Assembly (NCBI GenBank): GCA_039815055.1 | Contig: JBCCAA010000002.1 | Coordinates: 28,811-92,810, forward strand | Source: UBA5336 sp039815055 | GTDB taxonomy: Bacteria > Pseudomonadota > Alphaproteobacteria > Caulobacterales > Hyphomonadaceae | Reading direction: 5' to 3' | DNA length: 64,000 nt | In this document: in pieces, positions 37,114-45,225 of the stretch | Position numbering within the stretch: position 1 is the first letter of the stretch | How the letters are laid out: each line of letters starts with the position of its first letter | Made by a program: the position numbers and the translations under genes | The notes under the pieces: model-generated | What the model was told of the DNA's origin: nothing | The model's database searches: none | Seen by the model: the letters and a program-made list of their open reading frames with translations, nothing else

Positions 37114-38293
37114 CGTTTGCGCCCTGACTTCCATCACCGCCTGTGGCGCGCCCCCGGCTGACGACACGCATGGCGTGACCACCGACCCGAATGCGGCCAT
37201 CGGCTTTTTCACTGAAAACACCCCACCGCCAGACACGGCCCGCGATGTTCGCGGCGACGGTGTGATGCGCGATGCCGATGAGCGGCCCTACGGATACACA
37301 CTGCTCGGCCAGAAACTGCCCGAAATCGAAGCTCCGCGCCTGGACGGCAGCACGTTTCGTTCAGCGGGAATCGACCAATGGACGGTGATCAAAGTCTGGG
37401 GCATCTGGTGCGGCGATTGTCGGCGGGACTCACCATATGTGGCGGAGTTGGCAAACGCCATCGCGTCTGATCCGGACCTCAACTTTCACTCCATTCACAC
37501 ACCGCCCAGCGCGCGGCGCGTAGATGAAGCCTATGGCGACTATGGCTCCGTCGAAGCCTACTTCGAAGAGCAAGGTTACAGCTTTCCTGTAGCAGTCGAT
37601 GCAGATGCCTCGATCCGTGACGCACTCGGAATCGCCTGGACGCCCAGTTACCTACTAGTGGACGCTAGCCGCCGTGTTCGCGGGTTCCGCACGGATCTTT
37701 CCGTCGCCGGTTCAGATTCTGTGGACGTGTTCCTTCACGATATCGCTGAAGTGCGCGCTGAAGTCGAAAACGCCGCGCCAGTGACGCCCACCATTGGCGC
37801 CGACAACGCCATGCTGCTAAACGGCCCAACCGCGTTCACACGCCCTGCGCTAGCAGCCGCGTTTCCGGGACTGGACATCCACGGCGGCACGCAAATGTCG
37901 GAAGGCGAAGAATACCCCGTCTTTCATGTCATCGCAGACGGTGGCGCGCCGTCCAACTCACTGCTTTTCACCATCGAGCCAACATGGGAGCGCGGCCACG
38001 TGTTTGCCGTTACAACTCAGTCGTCGCTCGTAAGCGGCCCGGAAGGGGTGCAGATCGGCGAGTCAGTTTTATCGGACCTGCCGAAACGCAACATCAATGC
38101 ACCGTGCGAACCAGGCGTGGACACCTATGCTGACAAGTTGCTGTGCATCCAGGACGGCGCCAGAGGACAGTTGGCTTTCGTGTTTGAGGCGCCGGGCGGC
38201 TATGATGGATATAGCCCAGGCACCGTCACCGAAGCGCAATCTGGCGGCGACTTGGTGGAAATGCGCTATTTGCCGCCTCTGCCGGGCGATTAA
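37094..38293 (+). CDS. Thioredoxin-fold lipoprotein with an unknown C-terminal domain
   Basis: Predicted periplasmic lipoprotein of 399 residues. The leader ends in the lipobox-like ITAC (Cys17). Residues about 75-225 form a TlpA/redoxin thioredoxin domain with active site WCGDC (Cys106, Cys109) and a TPSYLLVD cis-proline loop. Residues 235-395 form a second domain (PTAFTRPALAAAFPGLDIHGG, EGEEYPVFHVIADG, a late Cys pair); I think it resembles the DUF1131 family, but this is uncertain. The start codon is in a hairpin loop. A thiol reductase or peroxide-scavenging role is inferred. Confidence 0.8.
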   Translation: MLIRLLFVCALTSITACGAPPADDTHGVTTDPNAAIGFFTENTPPPDTARDVRGDGVMRDADERPYGYTLLGQKLPEIEAPRLDGSTFRSAGIDQWTVIKVWGIWCGDCRRDSPYVAELANAIASDPDLNFHSIHTPPSARRVDEAYGDYGSVEAYFEEQGYSFPVAVDADASIRDALGIAWTPSYLLVDASRRVRGFRTDLSVAGSDSVDVFLHDIAEVRAEVENAAPVTPTIGADNAMLLNGPTAFTRPALAAAFPGLDIHGGTQMSEGEEYPVFHVIADGGAPSNSLLFTIEPTWERGHVFAVTTQSSLVSGPEGVQIGESVLSDLPKRNINAPCEPGVDTYADKLLCIQDGARGQLAFVFEAPGGYDGYSPGTVTEAQSGGDLVEMRYLPPLPGD

Positions 38294-38321
38294 CGTATTT
38301 CGTACAGAACGCGCCGCTGCC

Positions 38322-38356
38322 TGAACACGATGAACGAGTGAGCCTGTTCAATGTTC
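38322..38356. promoter_or_regulatory. GAAC/GTTC repeat cluster in an intergenic gap
   Basis: In the 213-base gap 38294-38506, two TGAAC units (38322-38326, 38331-38335) face two GTTC units (38346-38349, 38353-38356). The inner pair can form a stem around 10 bases. It resembles an operator, but spacing does not fit the alphaproteobacterial LexA box (GTTC-N7-GTTC). The rest of the gap shows nothing else I can identify. Confidence 0.25.
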
Positions 38357-38506
38357 GAATAACCGGCCGCAGACAGAACACTCCGTACCGTTTGATCTGT
38401 TTTCAACCGCTTTTTCCACCGAATCGCAGGAAGAAGTCCTTCTATTGCCGTTTTTGAGCGCTTACCTTTGTTTTGAAATTGTCTGGCACTGAACCGGAGA
38501 CCGTCC

Positions 38507-40135
38507 ATGCTGCATCCGTCTACCCGTCGCTTGATCGACCGACTCTGGGACATGACGCGCCAGAAGAATATCGGCTGGTCTGAAATCGCAGACGGGATCA
38601 GCTATCAAACCGAAGGGTACACAGTGTACTTGGTGCGCGAGCCCCAGATGATGCAGCTTCTCGATACCAACAATCGCGTGCTTGAGGATGTGACGGTCGA
38701 TCAGATCGCTGCCACGTTCGGCGAAGAAGGCGGATCTTACACCGAACTCTTCGATGAGCTTTACCGCGAAGCCGCCCGCCAGGCGCGCGGGACGGAATCG
38801 GCCATTGATGCCGTGCTGGCGGGCCTTGGCGACCTCGGTGAAGATGTTGGCGCGCCCCTCGCCCAATCCAGTCTCCAGCCCGATGAGCCGAGCGACGACC
38901 ACACCACCTATGAAGACACGGTCGAAGAAACAGCAGCGGTCGCAGCAACAACGATGGCAACCGCCGCATGGGCAACCAGCGAAACAGTTGAAGCGGCAAC
39001 GCCTGTCCAAGACGAGGCCAGCTGGACCGGCGCATCCACCCCGGCTGAGCCAAGCCTGGAGCCAACCGAAACGAGTTGGAACACAGCTGTAACCGAAGGA
39101 ACCGTCGCCGACCCTGATGTTGGGGAAGCCGTCGCAGCGATGGCCGACGAGCTGAATGCGACGACAACCATTACCGATCCATCCTGGGACACGCCGCTGA
39201 CGCCAGACCAGGGCGAGCCCGTCTCTCCTGCTGAGCCTGACAACGCCTTTGGCCAAACCACGGACACAGCTTCAGCGGGGCAAGCCGCATGGGGCGAGTC
39301 CCCGGCAGAGCCCTCCGAACAGTACGCGCCCGTCACCGAGACCGCGCCAACCAACTGGCCTGACCAAGACGAGCCGGTTGAGGAGACACCTGCGCCCGCT
39401 GCAACCGGATGGGAAGAACCTGTCGCGACAGAGCCCACCCCTTCAGTATGGGGCGAGCAGCCTGAAACGCACGCCCAGCCCGAGCCTGTTGCGAGCGAGC
39501 CGGCGACTGATCCTGCAGTGACCTATCCGTTCCAATCGAACAACACGATTACAGCCACCTCCTTCGATGAGACGCTGCCACAGGGCTATGATGAAGAGAT
39601 GCCGGAACCTGCTCCCTCAGTGTTGCAGGAAACCGTCGACACCGTATCGCAGGACCTGGAAAACGTGGTGTCCGAAACGCGCGAGACGGTGGGCGGTTTT
39701 GCGTCATCCACCGCAGATCTGACCGAGTCTGCTGTTGAAACGACAGGACACGCCTTCGATACAGCAACCGACTGGGCGCAAGACACAGCAAGTGATGCCG
39801 GCGCCGCCCTGGAAAGCGCGGGCGAAGCCATCGCAACTACTGCTGAAGACACTGTCGATAGCGCGGTGGACGCAATCACTCAAACGTCCAGTTCTCTGCG
39901 CGACACATTCCAATCGGGGATGGAGACAGCCGGTGACGCAGCCGGTGGGATCGGCGCGGCAGCAACAGGGACCGTCACAAATCTGTTTGGCGGCGGACAA
40001 CCTGCTGAACCCGAAGCACCGATCGCACCAACTCCAGCGACGGAGCCAATGCCCGAAGCACCAGCAGAAGCGACGGAAGAGCCCGCCAAACCTGCCACGA
40101 AAAAGCCGATGACCCGCTTCAATCCCTGGACTTGA
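38507..40135 (+). CDS. Acidic Trp-phased protein with amphipathic C-terminal repeats
   Basis: A 542-residue protein with no recognised family. Residues 1-112 look folded (DRLWDMTRQKNIGWSEIADG, TVYLVREPQMMQLLD). Residues 113-370 are disordered, rich in Glu, Thr, Pro and Ala, with tryptophans at 155, 173, 191, 227, 262, 284, 302 and 315, close to an 18-residue phase. Residues 372-482 are Ala/Thr/Asp/Glu-rich amphipathic helix resembling LEA-type or apolipoprotein repeats. A Pro-rich segment and basic tail (TKKPMTRFNPWT) end it. There is no signal peptide. A GGAG precedes the ATG. The function is unknown. Confidence 0.75.
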   Translation: MLHPSTRRLIDRLWDMTRQKNIGWSEIADGISYQTEGYTVYLVREPQMMQLLDTNNRVLEDVTVDQIAATFGEEGGSYTELFDELYREAARQARGTESAIDAVLAGLGDLGEDVGAPLAQSSLQPDEPSDDHTTYEDTVEETAAVAATTMATAAWATSETVEAATPVQDEASWTGASTPAEPSLEPTETSWNTAVTEGTVADPDVGEAVAAMADELNATTTITDPSWDTPLTPDQGEPVSPAEPDNAFGQTTDTASAGQAAWGESPAEPSEQYAPVTETAPTNWPDQDEPVEETPAPAATGWEEPVATEPTPSVWGEQPETHAQPEPVASEPATDPAVTYPFQSNNTITATSFDETLPQGYDEEMPEPAPSVLQETVDTVSQDLENVVSETRETVGGFASSTADLTESAVETTGHAFDTATDWAQDTASDAGAALESAGEAIATTAEDTVDSAVDAITQTSSSLRDTFQSGMETAGDAAGGIGAAATGTVTNLFGGGQPAEPEAPIAPTPATEPMPEAPAEATEEPAKPATKKPMTRFNPWT

Positions 40136-40237
40136 TTAGCCCGGGTGCGTTTCGCCTGACAGCGGATATTGGATACGGGTCTGCGCGTATGACGTGTAAA
40201 AATGCTACGGTTTTGTTGCAGCCACGCCACGCTAGGC

Positions 40238-40266
40238 CAATAAACGCCGTGTTCTGACGTTTATTG
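40238..40266. promoter_or_regulatory. Perfect 9-bp dyad upstream of the TonB receptor gene
   Basis: CAATAAACG (40238-40246) is repeated inverted as CGTTTATTG (40258-40266) around 11 bases. It is about 100 bases upstream of the receptor ATG, in an A/T-richer stretch that could include the promoter. It could be an operator for a dimeric regulator. It could instead be a weak terminator of the preceding gene, but no T-run follows. Confidence 0.45.
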
Positions 40267-40308
40267 CAGCTGCGAAACATTGCTACTTTCCAATACTCAC
40301 CACAAAAA

Positions 40309-40325
40309 CCCGCATGAGATGCGGG
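40309..40325 (+). promoter_or_regulatory. Leader hairpin of the TonB receptor message
   Basis: CCCGCAT and ATGCGGG form a perfect 7-bp stem with the triloop GAG, 37 bases upstream of the receptor ATG. It is preceded by AAAA and followed by G-rich sequence instead of T residues, so it is not a plain terminator and may stabilise or regulate the transcript. Confidence 0.4.
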
Positions 40326-40361
40326 GCCGGGGGTCCTGCCTTAGAATGAGGATCGGGGCGC

Positions 40362-42602
40362 ATGTCTTCCGTTTTGTCAAAGCCGCTGAAAGCGGCGCTC
40401 GCCGGTGTAAGCCTTATCTCACTCGTTTTCGCTGCAGCGCCGATCGCTGCAGCGCAAGCCACCGACGATGGTGAAGCCCGGCTCAATACCGTCACGGTGA
40501 CTGCCCAAAAGGTCGAGGAAGACCTGCAGGATGTGCCGATTTCCATCACCACGCTGGATGATGAGAAACTGCTGAATCTGAAAGCTGGTGGCGCGGACGT
40601 GCGTTTCCTGTCCGCCCGCGTGCCCAGTGTCATCGCCGAGAGCTCTTTCGGTCGCGCTTTCCCCCGCTTCTACATTCGTGGCTTCGGCAATACAGACTTC
40701 GACTTGAATGCGACCCAGCCGGTTTCGCTCGTCTATGACGGCATTCCTTATGAGAACCCGATCCTGAAGGGCTATCCAGTCTATGACGTAGCCGCCGTGG
40801 AAGTGCTGCGCGGGCCCCAAGGCACGCTGTTTGGCCGCAACGCGCCAGCGGGTGTCATCAAGTTCGACAGCGTCCGTCCGCAAGACGAGTTTGGCGGCTA
40901 TGTGCGCGGCTCCTGGGGCACCTACAATACGGTAGACCTGGAAGGCGCAGTTGGTGGCCCGGTTCATGAGAAACTGGACCTGCGCTTCTCCGCCCTGCAC
41001 CAGCGCCGCGATGATTATGTCGACAACGGGTTTACCGGTGAAGACGACTTTGCGGAGGGTTTTGAGGTGACTTCGGGCCGGTTCCAGGCATTGTTCAAGC
41101 CAACCGAAACGCTGAACATCCTGCTGAATGTCCACGCGCTCAGCAATGAAGGCAGCGCCCGTCTTTTCCGAGGTAACGCCATCCAGCAGGGCCAGAATGG
41201 TGTGGCCGACAATTTCGACAGAGACACTGTCTTCTTCGACGGAGGTGCCGGCAACCCACTCACCCAGGACTCCTGGGGTGTGAACCTCACCGTGGAGAAA
41301 GAACTCAACGAGGCCTGGGACGTCGTCTACATCTACGGCAACGAGAACACCGAAACCTTCTCGCGCGGTGATATTGATGGCGTTGCGGTTGACGATATGG
41401 GCAATGTTGTACCGGACGTTCCATTCAACTTTCCAAGCGACACATCAGGCGGCATTGACGACCTGACCCAGCAAACCCACGAGCTGCGTTTTGCCTATGA
41501 CAATGGCGGCGCGTTGCGCGGCCAGACCGGAGTATTCTTTTTCGATGAGGAAGTGTCGATCACGTCGCTCGCCTATGCAGGTGACTTCATCTTCTCCGGC
41601 GCAACACGGGCCCAGGATTCACAGTCGGTCGGGATTTTCGGATCGCTGTCTTATGATGTTTCTGACCAGCTCACACTCTCCGGCGGCTTGCGTTACACCG
41701 ATGACGAGAAGGACTTCGTTGCCGAACGCACCATCGGAACACCTCTCGGCCCGTTGACCGAAAGCGTCAGCGACGAGCAGGTCAGCTGGGATGTCTCGGC
41801 AACCTACGACTACACCGAAAATGTCACCGGCTATGCCCGCATCGCCCGTGGCTATCGCGGGCCATCTGTTCAGGGTCGTCTGGTGTTTGGCGACTCGCTG
41901 TCCACAGCCGAAAGTGAGACCATCTTGTCTTATGAAGCGGGCATCAAGTCCGAACTGTTCGACAATCGCGTGCGCCTCAACACCGGCGTTTTCGTCTATG
42001 AGGTCAAAGATCAGCAACTCACAGTCGTTGGCGGAACCGACAATACGGTCCAGCTGTTCAACGTCGAAAAGGGCGAAGCGTACGGGTTTGAAGCCGACCT
42101 CGAAGCGCTGGTCACCGACAATCTGCTGGTCACGGCAGGTCTGTCTTACAACCAGACCGATATCCGCGATGATCAGGTGTTCTCGGAAGGCTGTGGCGCG
42201 GCGTGTACGGTTACAGATCCGGTAGCGGGCGTGAATGCGGCCGGCAATCCGCTGTACTCAATCGATGGCAACAGCTTCCCGAACGCACCAGAGTGGATCA
42301 GCAACGTGACCGCGCGTTACAGCTACCCGATCACGGGTGGTGAGCTCTATGCCTTCACAGATTGGGCCTATAAGGGCGACACGAACTTCTTCGTTTATGA
42401 GAGCGTTGAGTTCAGCCAGGACGGATATTGGGAAGGCGGCCTGCGTGTCGGATATGCCTCAGACCGCGGTTATGACGTGTCTGTGTTCGGCCGCAACATT
42501 CTGGACGAAGAAGCCCTCACGGGCGGCATCGACTTTACCACGCTGACCGGCTTCGTGAACGAGCCACAGACGTTCGGCGTGGAACTGGCCTACGATTTCT
42601 AA
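40362..42602 (+). CDS. TonB-dependent outer-membrane receptor
   Basis: A 746-residue outer-membrane transporter using TonB energy. The signal peptide ends near PIAAAQA (residue 33). The plug begins LNTVTVTAQKVEEDLQDVPISIT and includes the conserved VEVLRGPQGTLFGRNAPAGVI. About 22 beta strands of barrel follow, ending in the canonical terminal aromatic of ELAYDF, needed for BAM insertion. Receptors of this type in Caulobacter-like bacteria import oligosaccharides, sterol-like or phenolic compounds, or iron complexes; no adjacent catabolic gene indicates the substrate. A strong terminator follows the gene. Confidence 0.93.
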   Translation: MSSVLSKPLKAALAGVSLISLVFAAAPIAAAQATDDGEARLNTVTVTAQKVEEDLQDVPISITTLDDEKLLNLKAGGADVRFLSARVPSVIAESSFGRAFPRFYIRGFGNTDFDLNATQPVSLVYDGIPYENPILKGYPVYDVAAVEVLRGPQGTLFGRNAPAGVIKFDSVRPQDEFGGYVRGSWGTYNTVDLEGAVGGPVHEKLDLRFSALHQRRDDYVDNGFTGEDDFAEGFEVTSGRFQALFKPTETLNILLNVHALSNEGSARLFRGNAIQQGQNGVADNFDRDTVFFDGGAGNPLTQDSWGVNLTVEKELNEAWDVVYIYGNENTETFSRGDIDGVAVDDMGNVVPDVPFNFPSDTSGGIDDLTQQTHELRFAYDNGGALRGQTGVFFFDEEVSITSLAYAGDFIFSGATRAQDSQSVGIFGSLSYDVSDQLTLSGGLRYTDDEKDFVAERTIGTPLGPLTESVSDEQVSWDVSATYDYTENVTGYARIARGYRGPSVQGRLVFGDSLSTAESETILSYEAGIKSELFDNRVRLNTGVFVYEVKDQQLTVVGGTDNTVQLFNVEKGEAYGFEADLEALVTDNLLVTAGLSYNQTDIRDDQVFSEGCGAACTVTDPVAGVNAAGNPLYSIDGNSFPNAPEWISNVTARYSYPITGGELYAFTDWAYKGDTNFFVYESVEFSQDGYWEGGLRVGYASDRGYDVSVFGRNILDEEALTGGIDFTTLTGFVNEPQTFGVELAYDF

Positions 42603-42628
42603 GGCCGGGGCATTCACCGCACAATCAG

Positions 42629-42658
42629 AAAACCCGGTCGGAAACGGCCGGGTTTTTT
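42629..42658 (+). terminator. Intrinsic terminator of the TonB receptor gene
   Basis: AAAACCCGG (42629-42637) pairs with CCGGGTTTT (42648-42656); one G-U and one further C-G pair extend the stem over a GGAAAC loop. Six T residues follow (42653-42658). It lies 27 bases after the stop codon. The T-run overlaps the stop of the convergent DUF1285 gene, so it may also end that transcript. Confidence 0.9.
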
Positions 42659-43271
42659 ACGCGGCCGGGCCGATCACATAGAACTCTCCGCGGCTCCAGA
42701 CACCCAGCGAGTTTGAGCCGTCGGGATTGGGCACGGCCATATCCGCAAGCTCATAAAACGTCGGACGGGTCAGCTTGGCCTCCAGACGACCGCGGATCAA
42801 TATATAAGGGCTGGGCTCGCCGGTTCCGGGATCGGTTTCCACACGCAAGGGTGTTCCAGGACCGGCAACAGCACTGTCGCCAAGGTTTGTCGTGAACACC
42901 AGCGCCTGATCCGGCCCCACTTCACGCGCCCGGTCAACACGCACGGCCAGAAATGGCGCGTCTTCAACCCGCACAATCACCTTCTCATAGGGCGTTACCA
43001 GATAGGTCTCGCCGTCCTCGTCCTTGCGAAGAATGGTGGAAAACAGCCGCACCAGCTTTTCCCGCCCAATGCGCGTGCCCTCATGCCACCAGCTGCCATC
43101 GCTGCGGATTTCCATGCCGATATCGCCGCAATGGGTCGGGTTCCACAGGTGCACCGGCGGCAGTTTGGTTGGATCCTTCGGGTCCGGCACAATCTCACGC
43201 AGAACTTGCTCAAGACTCGGCACTGAATTCGCCGCAGTTTTGCTACTGGATTTCAAGGGCCGCTCCGCCAT
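42657..43271 (-). CDS. DUF1285 family protein
   Basis: A 204-residue soluble protein of the DUF1285 family, of unknown function. The family core is clear: PPVHLWNPTHCGDIGMEI, GSWWHEGTRIGREKLVRLFS, YLVTPYEKVIVRVEDAPF and a C-terminal LGVWSRGEFYVIG. It is divergent from the MoxR operon, with which this family is often neighbouring. The N-terminal 25 residues are Ser/Lys-rich and probably flexible. Confidence 0.88.
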   Translation of the reverse strand: MAERPLKSSSKTAANSVPSLEQVLREIVPDPKDPTKLPPVHLWNPTHCGDIGMEIRSDGSWWHEGTRIGREKLVRLFSTILRKDEDGETYLVTPYEKVIVRVEDAPFLAVRVDRAREVGPDQALVFTTNLGDSAVAGPGTPLRVETDPGTGEPSPYILIRGRLEAKLTRPTFYELADMAVPNPDGSNSLGVWSRGEFYVIGPAA

Positions 43272-43362
43272 AGTTTAGTCGCAGGAAATAGATTAGGTCT
43301 CACCAGAACATAGGCGGGCGGCCCGGCCGGGCCAATCCGCCATAACGACACCAGGAGCCTCC

Positions 43363-44352
43363 ATGTCAGAGCCGTCGCCCGATATTGTTGCCGAAGCTGA
43401 AGCAGCCGTTGAGGCGCTGTCGGCGGTGCGCGCGGAAATCGGCAAGGCCGTGTTTGGCCAGGAACGGGTCGTGGAACTGGCGCTGTGCGCGGTTCTGGCC
43501 GGGGGTCATGCGCTTCTGATTGGCGCGCCGGGCCTGGCCAAGACGCGGCTTGTGACCGCGATGAGCACCGCACTTGGGCTGGATGGCGCACGTATCCAGT
43601 TCACGCCAGATTTGATGCCGTCCGATATTCTGGGCTCTGAAGTGCTGGACGAGGCCGTCGATGGCACGCGCAGTTTCCGCTTCATCAAGGGGCCGATCTT
43701 CACCCAGCTTCTGATGGCCGATGAGATCAACCGCGCCAGCCCGCGCACCCAGTCAGCCCTGCTCCAGGCCATGCAGGAACGCCATGTCACCGTGGCCGGT
43801 GTGCGCCATGATTTGCCCGCGCCCTTTCACGTGCTGGCGACGCAAAACCCGATTGAGCAGGAAGGCACTTATCCCCTGCCTGAGGCCCAGCTGGACCGGT
43901 TCCTTCTAAAAATCGACGTGACCTATCCCGATCTGGATGTGGAACGTCAGATTCTCGTCTCCACGACAGGCGGCGAGGAGACCGAAGTTCAATCTGCGCT
44001 CGATCCGGCGAAACTCATCGCGCTGCAGGCGCTGGTGCGGAAAATGCCGGTGGGCGAGAAAATCCTCGATGTGATTTTGAAGTTGGTGCGCAACGCCCGG
44101 CCCGAACAAAGCGATGATGACCGGGTCAAATCCCTGGTCGATTGGGGCCCCAGCCCGCGCGCCGGACAAGCGCTCATGCTGGCGGCCCGCGCCCGCGCCC
44201 TGCTGCGCGGCCGTCTCGCGCCAAGCCTGGAAGACGTCGAAGCACTCGCCGAGCCCGCCCTCGGCCACCGCATGGCCATGCGCTATGATCCCACGGGCCA
44301 GGCCCCAAGCCTCGCCGCACTGATCGAAGACCTGGCGCGGAAGGCGGCTTAG
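43363..44352 (+). CDS. MoxR family AAA+ ATPase
   Basis: Cytoplasmic AAA+ ATPase thought to act as chaperone for partner proteins with von Willebrand factor A domains. The 329-residue protein has Walker A GAPGLAKT near residue 51, Walker B LLMADEINRASPRTQ, sensor-1 ATQNPIEQEGTYPLPEAQLDRF, and an AAA lid domain after residue 225. It has CAGGAG at good spacing before the ATG. It is the first gene of a four-gene operon with DUF58, BatA/DUF4159 and VWA-type membrane proteins, the family's usual partners. Confidence 0.94.
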   Translation: MSEPSPDIVAEAEAAVEALSAVRAEIGKAVFGQERVVELALCAVLAGGHALLIGAPGLAKTRLVTAMSTALGLDGARIQFTPDLMPSDILGSEVLDEAVDGTRSFRFIKGPIFTQLLMADEINRASPRTQSALLQAMQERHVTVAGVRHDLPAPFHVLATQNPIEQEGTYPLPEAQLDRFLLKIDVTYPDLDVERQILVSTTGGEETEVQSALDPAKLIALQALVRKMPVGEKILDVILKLVRNARPEQSDDDRVKSLVDWGPSPRAGQALMLAARARALLRGRLAPSLEDVEALAEPALGHRMAMRYDPTGQAPSLAALIEDLARKAA

Positions 44353-44358
44353 TTCAAC

Positions 44359-45225
44359 GTGACTGACCTCGCTGCCCTTCGCTCCGAAGCTGAAATCATC
44401 GCTTCGTCCCTACCCGCGCTCGGTTTCAAATCGACCGAGAGCCAAGCCCCGCATGTGGGCTCTGCTGGCCGCCGCAAAGCCGGCTCCGGCGAGCATTACT
44501 GGCAGCACCGGCGCTATGCCAAGGAAGACGATGCCACGCGCGTTGACTGGCGCCGCTCAGCCAAGGGCGACGATCTCTATGTCAAGGAAACCGAGCTGGA
44601 GACCGCCCGCACGGCCCTGTTCTGGTGCGATCCCCATCCCGGCTTTGACTGGCGCGGCGGCGAGGGCCGACGCACCAAAGCCGATGAAGCGCGCATTCTG
44701 ATGATGGCTCTGGGCACCCTGCTTTCACGCGAAGGTGACCGCATCGGCGTGCTCGGCTCTGGCCGCACCCCCGGTTTCGGAAAAAAGGCCGTCGACCGGC
44801 TGGCCGAAGACCTCGCCACCGACCAGTCGGGAGACTTTCCGCCCCCGCCGCGCAACGCCGCCTTCGCCGTGGTCGCCAGCGACTTCTACGATCCGATCGC
44901 GACCTGGGAAGCGCGTCTCTCGCCCTTGGCTTCGACCTGCAAGGAAGGCGTGCTCTTGGCCGTCGCTGACCCGATCGAAATTGAGTTTCCGTTTGAGGGC
45001 CGCGTGCGCCTCAACCGTCCGGGCGATGCCCTGCGCCGGATCTTTGGCCGGGCCGAGACCCTTCGCGGCGCGTATCACGAAAAGTTTGAAGACCAGCGCA
45101 AGGGCCTGGAAGAGATCACATCGCGTCTCGGCTGGCGTTTGGTAACCCACGACACCGGCAAGGTCAGCCTGGAAGGCGCCGCCCGCCTGAAGTCGGCCAT
45201 GGAAAGCTTCGGAGCCCGCCCATGA
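44359..45225 (+). CDS. DUF58 domain protein
   Basis: A 288-residue protein of the DUF58 family, partner of MoxR ATPases. The characteristic motif is present as HRRYAKEDDATRVDWRRSAK near residues 50-69, followed by LYVKETELETARTALFW. The remainder is a VWA-like fold without an intact MIDAS motif. No membrane helix is predicted, so the protein probably works at the cytoplasmic face. The start is GTG, 6 bases after the moxR stop, and the stop overlaps the next ATG by 4 bases. Confidence 0.91.
   Translation: MTDLAALRSEAEIIASSLPALGFKSTESQAPHVGSAGRRKAGSGEHYWQHRRYAKEDDATRVDWRRSAKGDDLYVKETELETARTALFWCDPHPGFDWRGGEGRRTKADEARILMMALGTLLSREGDRIGVLGSGRTPGFGKKAVDRLAEDLATDQSGDFPPPPRNAAFAVVASDFYDPIATWEARLSPLASTCKEGVLLAVADPIEIEFPFEGRVRLNRPGDALRRIFGRAETLRGAYHEKFEDQRKGLEEITSRLGWRLVTHDTGKVSLEGAARLKSAMESFGARP

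Noticed and set aside
38322..38356. SOS (LexA) box
   Set aside because: Spacing between GTTC or GAAC units is 3, 4 or 10 bases, not 7.
38290..38553. Minus-strand 87-codon frame across the gap before 38507
   Set aside because: It overlaps the start of a supported gene and has no clear ribosome binding site or family; left out, although it fills an otherwise empty gap.
38462..39256. Minus-strand open frame of 264 codons opposite the Trp-phased protein
   Set aside because: Cys/Arg/Gly-rich shadow translation caused by the biased codons of the real gene.
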